Assembly: GCF_004348335.1 (NCBI RefSeq)
Contig: NZ_SMJW01000068.1
Coordinates: 1-33,638 of the forward strand
Length of the DNA: 33,638 nt
Reading direction: 5' to 3'
Origin: Actinomadura bangladeshensis
GTDB lineage: Bacteria; Actinomycetota; Actinomycetes; Streptosporangiales; Streptosporangiaceae
Of the stretch, positions 16,014 to 23,489 are shown piece after piece. The notes under the pieces were generated by a model. The model saw only the letters and a list, made by a program, of their open reading frames with translations. It was not told the origin of the DNA and made no database searches. Position 1 is the first letter of the stretch. Every line of letters starts with the position of its first letter. A program made the position numbers and the translations under genes.

Positions 16014-18523
16014 ATGAGGCGCTTCAGGTAGGACGGCTCGTCCAGTGCCCGGCCGAGCTGGAGCGGGACGGTCGCCGCACCGGTCGTGACGGCACCGACC
16101 CGCTCCCCGGCCCCGGCCCGGTGCGGCGGGTCGCCCGTGACGCCGACCGGCACGGTCAACCCGGACCAGCCGACCACCGTCACCGGTGCCGCGGCCCGCA
16201 GCGGGGTCGTCCCGCCGAGCCCGTCGTCGACCCGCGCCACCAGCGCGCCCTTCGGCGCCAGCGTCACCGCGGTCAGCGCACCCTCGGCCGCGGCGACCAG
16301 CCGTCCCGCCGCGTTCACGGCACCCGCCGCGCTCGGCGACCGCTGCCCCATCACCGCCCCGACGAGCAGCGTCGGGACGCCCGCGACGGTCTTGCGCGCC
16401 GCGAACACGAAGTTGCCGCCGGCCGCGTCGGTGTACCCGGTCTTGCCGCCGACGACGCCGTGCTGCCCCAGCAGGAAGTTGCCGCCCTCCCGAGCCGCGC
16501 CGCCGCTGTCCGGCACGTACGCCCGGTTGCCCACGACCTCCGTGAACGCCGGCACCTTCATCGCCGCCCGCAGCAGCTTGACCTGGTCCTCCGCCGTGCT
16601 GACGGTGCCGGAGTCGTAGCCGCTCGGGTCGGTGTAGTGCGTGCTGGTCATGCCGAGCTCCGCCGCCGTCGCGTTCATCTTCGCGACGAACGCCCGCTCG
16701 TCCCCGGCGTCCCAGCGCGCCAGCTCGTGCGCGACGTCGTTCGCCGAGATGATCAGCAGCGCCTCCAGCGCCTTGCGCTGCGTCAGCCGCTGGTTCGCGG
16801 TGACGCCGAGCAGCGACTCCTCCCGCTTCCTGCGCATCGGGATCTGCGCCGCCGCCTCCGGCGACACCGTCAGCACCGGCCCCGGCTCGCCCGGCTTCAG
16901 CGGATGGTCGCGCAGATACACGTACGCGGTCATCACCTTCGCGACACTCGCCGTGGGAGTCGGCGCCGCCCCGCCGGACGACCCCATCATCCCGAGGCCC
17001 TCCACGTACACGGCGGACTGCCCCGCCGCGGGCCACGGCAACGCCGGCGCCTGCCCCGGGAACGCGTGACCGGACGCCAGGGCCAACTCGATCGCCGGCG
17101 CCGGCACGGGCCTGATCAGCTGCCCGGTGACGACCCCGCCGACCAGCACGAGCGCCGCCACCAGCACGATGAGCCAGCGCCGCCCCCGCCTGCCCTTCTT
17201 CTGCGCGGGCGGCTCCGCGGGCTCCACCGGCGGCCGCGGGGGCGCCTGCTGCGCACCCCCGTCCCAGGGCACACTCCACTGCCCCGACGACCGAGCCGCC
17301 GGATACTCCCCGGACGCACCGGGCAGCCGCTCGACCCGAGTAACGGCAGCTTCCTGCCCGGCCCACACGTCCCGAGGCGCACCCCCCTGAGGCCGCTCCC
17401 GCACAGGCGTACCGGCAGCCTCCTGCGCCGCCGCATCCCGCCAGGCCTCACGCCGCGCAACGTCCTGGCCCCGCCCCCGCACGGGCGTCTCGCCGGACTC
17501 GCGCGGGTGCCGGGCCTCGCGCGGTGGCCCGTACCGCGGTTGCTCCCGCGTCGGCGTGCCGGCGGCGTCCTGCGGTGGCGCGGCCCGCCACGCCTCCCGC
17601 TGCGCGCCATCGTGCGGCCGCCCCCGCACGGGCGTCCCGCCCGCCTGCTGCGGCGGCCGGCCCCCGCGCGGTGCCGGCTGTTGCGGGTGTTCCCGCACCG
17701 GCGTCCCGCCCGAGTTCTGCGGGGGCCGGCCTTCCCGCGGTGTCGGCTGCTGCGGTTGTTCGCGTGCCGGCGTGCCGGTCGCGTTCTGCGGTGGTGCGGC
17801 CCGTCGCGGCTCTCGCTGGGCGCTGTCGTGAGGTTGGTGCCGGACGGGTGTCTCGGCGGAGTCCTGCGTGGGGCGGGCCTCACGCGGTGCTGCCTCTTGC
17901 GGCCGTTGCCGTGCCGTTTCGGGTGCGTCGGTCGTGGATGCGGCGGGTTGGGGTTCGCGCGGGGGTGATTGGTGCGAGCGCTCTTGTGTTGGCTCGTCGG
18001 TTTCTGGTGGTGTGCTCGCCGGGCTCTGGGCCTCGGTTTGCGGCTCTTGGGGGGACGGCCGCTTGGCGTGCCTGCCCACGGATGGACGCCGGTGCGATTC
18101 GCGCGTCGGTCGGCTGCCCTGTTCTGCGGGTGGCGAGGGGTCCGGCGCGGGCTCCTCTGGACGGTCGGGGCGAGGCGTGGGCTGTGTCGGCTGGGTGCTC
18201 GGGTGCGGCTGGGCGGCTGCGGACCCCGCCGGGGCGGGCGTGGCCTCGTCGGGGCGGTCCTGCGGTGCCTCGTCCTTCGGTTCGTCTTGCGGTTCGGGTG
18301 CGTCCTCCGCGTCCTCGGCCTCCTCGGTGGCGGGCGGGGTGAACTGGACGTACCAGGTGCTCTTCGGGGCGGCCGGCTCATCGTCCGCGGGGCGGCGGAT
18401 CGCCATGTCCGGGCGGGTCAGGTCGACCTTCGCGGGGACGCGGAACTCGGTGGTCGCCGTGCGAGAGGCATCGTGGTCGTCCTCGGTGGAGGTGTCCGAT
18501 TCCCGCTCGGCTTCGTCGTCCAC
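16001..18523 (-). CDS. D-alanyl-D-alanine carboxypeptidase (S11) with long repeat-rich cytoplasmic N-terminus
   Basis: 840 residues from the GTG at 18523, which has AGGAGGG 8 nt upstream; an earlier ATG at 18637 lacks such a site. Residues 1-440 are a low-complexity Pro/Gln/Arg/Glu-rich region with tandem repeats at about 212-387. A basic stretch (KKGRRGRR) precedes one transmembrane helix at about 450-470, so the catalytic domain is outside. That domain has the three penicillin-binding motifs in order: SVAK (Ser526, Lys529), SAN (593-595) and KTG (694-696), spaced as in class C low-molecular-weight PBPs. It trims the last D-Ala from peptidoglycan stem peptides. The cytoplasmic part is much longer than usual and could dock divisome or polar-growth proteins. 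It diverges from the ECF sigma / LCP genes, suggesting a cell-wall locus. Confidence 0.93.
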   Translation of the reverse strand: MDDEAERESDTSTEDDHDASRTATTEFRVPAKVDLTRPDMAIRRPADDEPAAPKSTWYVQFTPPATEEAEDAEDAPEPQDEPKDEAPQDRPDEATPAPAGSAAAQPHPSTQPTQPTPRPDRPEEPAPDPSPPAEQGSRPTRESHRRPSVGRHAKRPSPQEPQTEAQSPASTPPETDEPTQERSHQSPPREPQPAASTTDAPETARQRPQEAAPREARPTQDSAETPVRHQPHDSAQREPRRAAPPQNATGTPAREQPQQPTPREGRPPQNSGGTPVREHPQQPAPRGGRPPQQAGGTPVRGRPHDGAQREAWRAAPPQDAAGTPTREQPRYGPPREARHPRESGETPVRGRGQDVARREAWRDAAAQEAAGTPVRERPQGGAPRDVWAGQEAAVTRVERLPGASGEYPAARSSGQWSVPWDGGAQQAPPRPPVEPAEPPAQKKGRRGRRWLIVLVAALVLVGGVVTGQLIRPVPAPAIELALASGHAFPGQAPALPWPAAGQSAVYVEGLGMMGSSGGAAPTPTASVAKVMTAYVYLRDHPLKPGEPGPVLTVSPEAAAQIPMRRKREESLLGVTANQRLTQRKALEALLIISANDVAHELARWDAGDERAFVAKMNATAAELGMTSTHYTDPSGYDSGTVSTAEDQVKLLRAAMKVPAFTEVVGNRAYVPDSGGAAREGGNFLLGQHGVVGGKTGYTDAAGGNFVFAARKTVAGVPTLLVGAVMGQRSPSAAGAVNAAGRLVAAAEGALTAVTLAPKGALVARVDDGLGGTTPLRAAAPVTVVGWSGLTVPVGVTGDPPHRAGAGERVGAVTTGAATVPLQLGRALDEPSYLKRLIRLN
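17363..17890 (-). repeat. Tandem 23/26-residue protein repeats in the carboxypeptidase N-terminus
   Basis: About seven or eight imperfect units of 23 or 26 codons, each with a core (G/E)TP(V/A/T)RxxPxxxxxRE and a spacer such as RAAPPQ or RPPQ. Unit starts are roughly residues 212, 235, 261, 284, 307, 333, 356 and 382 of the protein. Two unit lengths alternate (23 and 26 residues), the longer carrying an extra Ala-Pro-Pro segment. The sequence is Pro/Gln/Arg-rich, predicted disordered, and in frame throughout, so unit number could vary between strains. Confidence 0.75.
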
Positions 18524-18738
18524 GTCCCCGACCCTCCTCGACTCGACCCTGGACAGGCAGGCGGAGCGGTCCCCCCGACAACCCCGTGCATAGTGAAGGA
18601 TGCGCAGTTTATCGAGAAGGTTCGCGTCGATCCGCATGAGCGGACGACGTGTCCCGGACCGAGCGTGAACCCGAACGGGCCGTTGTGGAGATACAGAGCC
18701 GACAACGTCCCCCCACGGGAAGGCTCGGTGCGCATGCC

Positions 18739-19332
18739 ATGGTGGCCGCGATGACCGTACCTCCGACGACTCAGGACGGCGACGCCTCGCTCATCGAGGG
18801 CTCGCTCGCCGATCCCGAGGCGTTCGCCGCCCTGTTCGACCGCTATTCCGCGATGCTGTACCGCTACGTGTCGCGCAGGCTCGGACCGGAGGCCGCGGAG
18901 GACGTCGTGGGGGAGACGTTCCTCGTCGCGTTCAGCAAGCGGCACCGCTACGACCTGGCGCAGCGGGACGCGCGGCCGTGGCTGTTCGGCATCGCCACGA
19001 AGCTGGTCGCGCGGCACCACCGGGCCGAGGCCGCCCGCTACCGGGCGCTGCGGCGCAGCCCCGTGGACGGTCCGGTGGAGGGGCCGGCCGACCGGGTCGC
19101 GGCGGACGTGACCGCGTCGGCGGCGCGTCCCGCCCTGGCGGAGGCGCTGTCGGGGCTGCCGCGGAGGGACCGGGACGTCCTGCTGCTGGTGGCGTGGGGC
19201 GATCTGGCCTACGAGGAGGTGGCGCGGGCGCTCGGCATACCGGTCGGCACCGTCCGCTCCCGCCTGAACCGCGCCCGGCGCAAGGTGCGCGCCGCGCTGG
19301 GCGACACCGACCCGACGCGTGAGGAGGCGTGA
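18739..19332 (+). CDS. ECF (sigma-70 family) RNA polymerase sigma factor
   Basis: About 197 residues from the ATG at 18739; an ATG at 18751 and a GTG at 18649 are alternatives, and none has an ideal ribosome site. Region 2 is ALFDRYSAMLYRYVSRRLGP through DARPWLFGIATKLVARHHRA, and region 4 is LSGLPRRDRDVLLLVAWGDL with the HTH YEEVARALGIPVGTVRSRLN. There is no C-terminal SnoaL extension, so this is not an ECF41 sigma factor. No zinc-binding anti-sigma gene is next to it; instead a GTG start 2 bp downstream opens a membrane protein with an anti-sigma-like N-terminus. Stable coupling with that gene suggests it is the partner. The 215-bp gap upstream, shared with the carboxypeptidase, has no operator I can name. 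Confidence 0.9.
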   Translation: MVAAMTVPPTTQDGDASLIEGSLADPEAFAALFDRYSAMLYRYVSRRLGPEAAEDVVGETFLVAFSKRHRYDLAQRDARPWLFGIATKLVARHHRAEAARYRALRRSPVDGPVEGPADRVAADVTASAARPALAEALSGLPRRDRDVLLLVAWGDLAYEEVARALGIPVGTVRSRLNRARRKVRAALGDTDPTREEA

Positions 19333-19334
19333 GC

Positions 19335-20342
19335 GTGGACGACCTGGACCTGATCCGTGACCTCGGCCGCAGCCTGGAGCACCAGCCGCCCGCCTCGCTC
19401 GGCCGGCAGCGGAACCGGCTGCTGGACGCGGCCAGGCGGCGCCGCCGCGGCCCCGGGCGGTGGACGCTGCTCGGCGTGGTCGCGGCCGTGACGGCGGCGG
19501 CGATCCTCGTCCCGGCGACGATCTTCCACGGGCGGGACGCGGCGCCGGTGGCGACGAGGACGACCGCGCCCGCGACGGGGGCGGCCTTCAACGTGCTGGT
19601 CCTCGGGGCGGACGCGCGGATCGACGGCTATCCGCCGCGGTCGGACACGATGATCCTGGTGCACGTCCCGGCCGACCGGCAGCGCGTCCAGGCGGTGAGC
19701 GTCCCGCGCGACTCGCTCGTGCCGATCCCCGCATGCCGGGTCGGGGGGAAGACCGTCCCGGCGCGGGTGGGGCTGATCAATTCGGTGTTCCCGATGGCGG
19801 GCGTCTCCTGTGTGGTGAAGACCGTGGAGGCGCTGACCAATGTCCGGATCGACCGGACCGTCGTGATCGATTTCACCGGCTTCCGGCGGATGGTGGACGC
19901 GGTCGGCGGTGTCCCGGTGCGGCTGCCCGTGTCGGTCGCCGACCAGAAAGCCGGGCTGAGGCTGTCGGCGGGCAAGCACCGGCTGGACGGGCGGCAGGCG
20001 CTCGCCTACGTCCGGCTCCGGCACGGGCTCGGGGACGGCTCCGACCTGGCGCGCGTCAAGCGGCAGCAGCAGTTCCTGGTGGCGTTCATGCGCGAGGTCA
20101 AAGCGCGGATGGACGGGAACCCCGTGTGGTCGGCGAAGTTCCTCGCCGCGGCGGTCGGGTCGGTCGAGACCACCCCGAGGATGGGCGTCGGCGAACTGCG
20201 GGCCCTCGTCAGCGCCTTCGGGAAGGGCGGATCGGTCAGGTTCGACACGGTCCCGGTGCGTCCCGCGCGGCAGGATCCGAACCGCGTGGAGTGGGATCCG
20301 CGCAGGACGGAGCGGATGTTCGCCGCGTTCAGGACGCCGTGA
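19335..20342 (+). CDS. LCP (LytR-CpsA-Psr) family protein with anti-sigma-like N-terminus
   Basis: 335 residues. I chose the GTG at 19335 because GAGGAGG ends 7 nt upstream; the GTG at 19329 is too close. Residues 1-38 (VDDLDLIRDLGRSLEHQPPA, then an Arg-rich stretch) resemble the cytoplasmic N-termini of ECF-linked membrane proteins in Streptosporangiales. Then comes one transmembrane helix (43-63) and, outside, an LCP domain: VLVLGADARIDGYPPRSDTM, SVPRDSLVPIP, and later DGRQALAYVRLRH with the conserved Arg/Asp positions that bind polyprenyl phosphate. LCP enzymes attach teichoic acids or other glycopolymers to peptidoglycan. The combination may let a wall-assembly enzyme hold or release the sigma factor encoded just before it. 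Confidence 0.88.
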   Translation: MDDLDLIRDLGRSLEHQPPASLGRQRNRLLDAARRRRRGPGRWTLLGVVAAVTAAAILVPATIFHGRDAAPVATRTTAPATGAAFNVLVLGADARIDGYPPRSDTMILVHVPADRQRVQAVSVPRDSLVPIPACRVGGKTVPARVGLINSVFPMAGVSCVVKTVEALTNVRIDRTVVIDFTGFRRMVDAVGGVPVRLPVSVADQKAGLRLSAGKHRLDGRQALAYVRLRHGLGDGSDLARVKRQQQFLVAFMREVKARMDGNPVWSAKFLAAAVGSVETTPRMGVGELRALVSAFGKGGSVRFDTVPVRPARQDPNRVEWDPRRTERMFAAFRTP

Positions 20343-20423
20343 GTGATCCCGTTTTCGTCGGGTAGGGGCGGAATCATCCCGGGCCACAGGAACGGTTCAC
20401 GAGGCTCAAGGAGTGAGCATCAC

Positions 20424-20858
20424 ATGGCCATGAAGATCCGCGAAATCATGACCGGCTCGCCGACGTCGGTGTCGCCGGAACTCGACCTCGTCACGGTGGC
20501 GCGGGCGATGCGGGACGAGGACATCGGCGCCGTGCTGGTCGCGGACGGCGACGACCTGAAGGGCGTCGTCACCGACCGCGACCTGGTCATCCGCGGGCTC
20601 GCCGCCGGCGGCGACCCGACCCAGGCGAAGATCGGCGGCATCGCCAGCAGCGTGACCGCGACCGTCGGCCCGGACGACACCCTCGACAAGGCCGCGCAGA
20701 TCATGCGCGAGCGGGCGGTGCGGCGGCTCCCGGTCATGGAGGGCGGCCGCCCGGTGGGCATCGTGTCCATCGGGGACATCGCGATCGAGAAGGACTCGGA
20801 GTCGGCGCTCGCGGACATCAGCGCCGCGCGTCCCAACGCGTCAACTACTCGGCCCTGA
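20424..20858 (+). CDS. CBS-domain pair protein, C-terminus altered by an insertion element
   Basis: 144 residues from an ATG with AAGGAG 10 nt upstream. Two CBS motifs fill the protein: residues 5-60 (MTGSPTSVSPELDLVTVARA ... GVVTDRDLVIR) and 72-125 (SSVTATVGPDDTLDKAAQIM ... GIVSIGDIAIE). CBS pairs bind adenine nucleotides or NAD, and stand-alone ones are often stress-induced. The final residues STTRP and the stop codon are read from the tip of the adjacent tnpB element, which begins near 20841; the natural end probably came soon after RPN. The domains are untouched, so function is probably kept. Confidence 0.9.
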   Translation: MAMKIREIMTGSPTSVSPELDLVTVARAMRDEDIGAVLVADGDDLKGVVTDRDLVIRGLAAGGDPTQAKIGGIASSVTATVGPDDTLDKAAQIMRERAVRRLPVMEGGRPVGIVSIGDIAIEKDSESALADISAARPNASTTRP

Positions 20859-20868
20859 GGGGACCGAG
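20848..20868 (-). repeat. Right-end hairpin of element 1, overlapping the CBS stop codon
   Basis: On the minus strand CTCGGTCC and GGGCCGAG pair over 8 bp, with one T-G wobble, around a 5-nt loop, followed by TAGTTGA. The same 8-bp stem with the wobble at the same place occurs at 22144-22163, and a related hairpin ends element 2 at 27028-27047. The CBS stop (20856-20858) lies in the loop. Confidence 0.65.
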
Positions 20869-20927
20869 CTTGCCGTTCGGTCCTTGGGCTTTGTTCACGC
20901 TCCCGACTGCCCGCTACGGGTGGGCGG

Positions 20928-22055
20928 TCACGGGTCGCATCCACCGGCCCCGCGCTGGGCGGGGGCGGGTTGGGGCATGTTGACGAATACCCACGCCGAG
21001 CGTGCGCGGTCGCGTACGTTGACCCCGGCGACGACGTCGGCAGGCCCAGCGAGACCGCACCGGCGACATGTGAAGTGGTCCCGCGTTGGACGGTTGTCCC
21101 TGGCGGTGTGTCCGCAGCGCGGGCAGCGCTGCGAGGTGTAGGCCGGATCCACCTCGGGCCAGGAGGACAGGCGTGCCCGCTGGTCGCGTGGAACCGTGAC
21201 CCGTCCGCGGATCCCACTCAGGTCTTCGAGTGCGATACCGCGTCCGGTGCGTGCCGCGACGGCGACGACCTGCTTGGCGATCGTGTGGTTGACGTGCCGG
21301 GCGTGCCGGGCCTCCCGGCGCGCCCGCTTCTTCAGCAGCCTGGCCGCTGACCGGGTGCGTTTGGCTTGGAGTTCGGCGCGTTTGCGGGCCTGCCACCGCC
21401 GGTACCGGCCCAACCGGCGGCCCTGGTGGTTGTCGCCGTCGGAGGTGGTGGCCAGGTTGACGATGCCGCGGTCCACTCCCACCCAGTCCACCGGCTCGTA
21501 CACCGGGGGTTCGGGGACCTCGCAGGTGGCGAGCAGAAACCACTTCCCGTCCCGGTGGACCAGGTCCGATTCGCCCTTGCGGTGCGCGGTCAGCATCTTG
21601 GCCTGGTCGGGGGAGCAGGCGAACCGCAGGTTCCTGCACCGCCCGGCGACCGTCCAGATGCTGACGGTGCCCGCGTCCAGCTGCCATGACAGGCACCGGT
21701 CGTCGTAGGTGTGCGCGGCGTCGGGGCGGAAGGCGATGGGTTTTGCTTCGGCTTTGCGGCGACGCTTGGAGGCCGGGCCGCCGAGGCGGCCGTTGCGGAT
21801 GTTGCCGCGCAGGGTGGTGTAGGCGTCCACGACCCGTTTGATCACGTGCTGGGCGGCCTGAGCTCCGAGCCCGCCGGCCTTGAGGTCGCCATAGCACAAG
21901 GTCCGCAGGGGGAGTTCGCGGCCGCGGAGCCCGAACCGGGCGAACGCGACGGTCGAGACGTGGTTGGCGGCGGTGTTGACATGGTGGAGGGTGTCGGTCA
22001 GCGCCGCCGCCTGCTCGGGCGTCGGCAGCAGCTTGACCTGCACCACCAGTTTCAC
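20928..22055 (-). CDS. tnpB: TnpB RNA-guided nuclease homologue with an internal deletion
   Basis: 375 residues from a GTG at 22055; a TATAGT -10 lies 8 nt upstream, so a leaderless message is possible. RuvC-like residues are present: Asp195 in WVGVDRGIVNLA, Glu277 in ALEDLSGI and Asp340 in GPADVVAGVNVRD. The zinc site is CPRCGH (311/314) with CRRCG (330/333). Between Glu277 and the zinc site, family members have about 30 residues forming a helix with a YKA motif (as in FxxYKAxxAG). Here the chain jumps directly from RARLSSWP to EVDPAYTSQRC near residue 300, about position 21155. This in-frame loss of about 90 bp removes part of the RuvC core, so nuclease activity is doubtful. Confidence 0.88.
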   Translation of the reverse strand: MKLVVQVKLLPTPEQAAALTDTLHHVNTAANHVSTVAFARFGLRGRELPLRTLCYGDLKAGGLGAQAAQHVIKRVVDAYTTLRGNIRNGRLGGPASKRRRKAEAKPIAFRPDAAHTYDDRCLSWQLDAGTVSIWTVAGRCRNLRFACSPDQAKMLTAHRKGESDLVHRDGKWFLLATCEVPEPPVYEPVDWVGVDRGIVNLATTSDGDNHQGRRLGRYRRWQARKRAELQAKRTRSAARLLKKRARREARHARHVNHTIAKQVVAVAARTGRGIALEDLSGIRGRVTVPRDQRARLSSWPEVDPAYTSQRCPRCGHTARDNRPTRDHFTCRRCGLAGPADVVAGVNVRDRARSAWVFVNMPQPAPAQRGAGGCDP

Positions 22056-22143
22056 AGTCCGTGACTATATCATTACGCAACCGTGGTGGCCCGGGACGGG
22101 ACCGGGCCGCGTCGGCGCGTGGCGTACAAGAGAAGCGATTCCT

Positions 22144-22163
22144 CCCGGCCCTGAAGGACCGGG
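22144..22163 (-). repeat. IS605-type end hairpin upstream of tnpB 1
   Basis: On the minus strand CCCGGTCC-TTCA-GGGCCGGG, an 8-bp stem with a T-G wobble at the same step as in the right-end hairpin at 20848-20868. It could be the left-end hairpin of element 1, since IS605-type ends carry matching hairpins, or the right end left by a lost neighbour. A second perfect stem, GGCCCGG/CCGGGCC, lies at 22088-22108 between it and tnpB. Confidence 0.55.
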
Positions 22164-22198
22164 GTTCCTTGCTAGAAACACGCTGAAGCCCAGGGGGT

Positions 22199-23362
22199 TC
22201 ACGTGAGCGGCAGCGCAGACAGCAGCCGCTCCAGTTCCTCCTCGGTGTTGTAGTAGTGCACGGAGGCCCGCACGGCCGCTGGACGGGCGCGCGGGTCGTA
22301 CCCGTGTGAGGCGGGGTTCGTGACGTTGATGTTGACGCCGTGTTCCCTTGCGGCGTGCTTGACAGCGGTGGGGTCGTGGCCGTCCACGGTGAACGTGACG
22401 ATCCCGGACGGCCGTGCCCCCCTGTCGAGGACGGTGACGCCAGGTCGGGCGGCCAATTCCTCACGCAGCTTGGCGGCGAGTTCGGTCACGCGTGTCTCAA
22501 TGTCGGCCATCCCCAGGTCCGCCGCATAGTCGGCGGCGACGCCCAGGCCGATCTGGCCCGCGACATACCGCTCCCATGTCTCGAAGCGCTGGGCGGTGTC
22601 GCGCATCTCGAATCCGCCCGGCGCCTTCCAGGTGGCGGCCTGGAGGTCGAGGAACGGCGGGACGAGCGTCTGCACGATCTCACGGCGGACGTACAGGAAC
22701 CCGGTGCCGCGCGGGCCGCGCAGGTACTTGCGACCGGTCGCCGACAGCATGTCGCAGCCGATCTCGTCCACATCGACGGCGATCTGGCCGACCGACTGGC
22801 ACGCGTCCAGGAGATAGAGGACGCCGTGCTCACGGCACAGCCGACCGACCTCCGCCGCCGGGTTCACGAGCCCGTTCTGGGTGGGGACGTGGTTGAGCGA
22901 CACCAGGCGGACATCGCCTTTGACGAGTTCGGCCTCCAGCGCCTCCAGTGAGAGTGTGCCGTCGGCCCCGTCCGGGACGACGTCCACCTTCGCACCCTTG
23001 GCCTCCGCCACCTGCTGGTAGGCGATCGTGTTGCTGGAGTACTCGCTGGTCGTCGTCAGGATGCGGTCGCCGTCCGCGAAGGGGATCGAGTAGAACGCCA
23101 TGTCCCACGCACGGGTGGCGTTCTCCACGTAGGCGATCTCGTCTGCGCGCGCGCCGATGAGCCTTGCCACGGCGCCATAGAAGTGCTGGACGGCCGCGTC
23201 GCTCTGCTCGGCCGCCTCGTACGCGCCGATCGTCGACTCCAGTGCGAAATGCCCGTTGACGGCGTCGATGACCGGACGGGGCGGCAGCGCCGCGCCCGCG
23301 TTGTTGAGATGGGCCACCGTCGCGCAGCCGGGGGTGTCGCTCCGGAGCCTCTCGATATCCAC
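22199..23362 (-). CDS. Aminotransferase class-V-fold PLP enzyme (cysteine desulfurase / epimerase-like)
   Basis: 387 residues from the GTG at 23362 (VDIERLRSDTPG), with GGAGGG 10 nt upstream; the ATG further out at 23461 lies beyond the inverted repeat and is unlikely. The fold is seen from HLNNAGAALPPRPVIDAV, then TTSEYSSNTIAY, LLDACQSVGQ (Asp186, PLP ring contact) and SATGRKYLRGPRGTGF with the Schiff-base Lys212. A mobile catalytic Cys of the SufS type is not obvious, so it could act as a lyase or epimerase, for example like isopenicillin-N epimerase or EgtE-type C-S lyases. I would not name the substrate. It diverges from the ABC exporter gene across a SoxR-type box. Confidence 0.87.
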   Translation of the reverse strand: MDIERLRSDTPGCATVAHLNNAGAALPPRPVIDAVNGHFALESTIGAYEAAEQSDAAVQHFYGAVARLIGARADEIAYVENATRAWDMAFYSIPFADGDRILTTTSEYSSNTIAYQQVAEAKGAKVDVVPDGADGTLSLEALEAELVKGDVRLVSLNHVPTQNGLVNPAAEVGRLCREHGVLYLLDACQSVGQIAVDVDEIGCDMLSATGRKYLRGPRGTGFLYVRREIVQTLVPPFLDLQAATWKAPGGFEMRDTAQRFETWERYVAGQIGLGVAADYAADLGMADIETRVTELAAKLREELAARPGVTVLDRGARPSGIVTFTVDGHDPTAVKHAAREHGVNINVTNPASHGYDPRARPAAVRASVHYYNTEEELERLLSALPLT

Positions 23363-23424
23363 AGGTGCCCGTCCCTCCGGGGAATGTCGTACCCGTGCGC
23401 CAGGCTGGTCACGGTGCCGACGGC

Positions 23425-23455
23425 TTGACCTCAACCATTCTTGAGGTCTCATGCT
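23425..23455 (+). promoter_or_regulatory. SoxR/MerR-type box and promoter of the ABC transporter
   Basis: The inverted repeat GACCTCAA-N6-TTGAGGTC (23427-23448) contains ACCTCAA/TTGAGGT, the conserved half-sites of SoxR boxes. TTGACC (23425-23430) is a good -35. A poor CATGCT (23450-23455) after a 19-nt spacer could be the -10. A lengthened 19-20 bp spacer with the operator between the hexamers is the hallmark of MerR-family activated promoters. It lies 35 bp upstream of the ABC transporter start. No soxR gene is in the window. Confidence 0.7.
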
Positions 23456-23489
23456 TGCCATTCCAGGCTAACGATCACCAGGGGACCTC

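Larger units (their letters stand above)
20841..22170 (-). mobile_element. IS200/IS605-type tnpB-only element 1 (degenerate)
   Basis: The element carries one tnpB gene on the minus strand and no tnpA Y1 transposase. The right end lies at the low-coordinate side: read on the minus strand, a hairpin (20848-20868) is followed by TAGTTGA and the tip. The left end is upstream of tnpB and may include the related hairpin at 22144-22163; that boundary is uncertain. Insertion was at the 3' end of the CBS gene. With an internally deleted TnpB and no Y1 partner, the element looks immobile. Confidence 0.65.

Noticed and set aside
17363..17890. CRISPR-like array
   Set aside because: The repeats are codon-phased, degenerate and protein-coding. 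There are no identical direct repeats with unique spacers.
16121..18342. Long plus-strand frames opposite the carboxypeptidase gene
   Set aside because: They arise from the GC-rich repeat region. The minus strand carries all three penicillin-binding motifs and a good ribosome site.
18739..19332. This ECF sigma factor as the activator of the ECF41-type promoters at 4.7 kb
   Set aside because: The protein ends right after region 4 and lacks the C-terminal SnoaL-like domain that defines ECF41.
22199..23362. Calling the class-V enzyme EgtE or SufS
   Set aside because: There are no ergothioneine or Suf genes around it and no clear catalytic cysteine loop, so the specific name is not supported.
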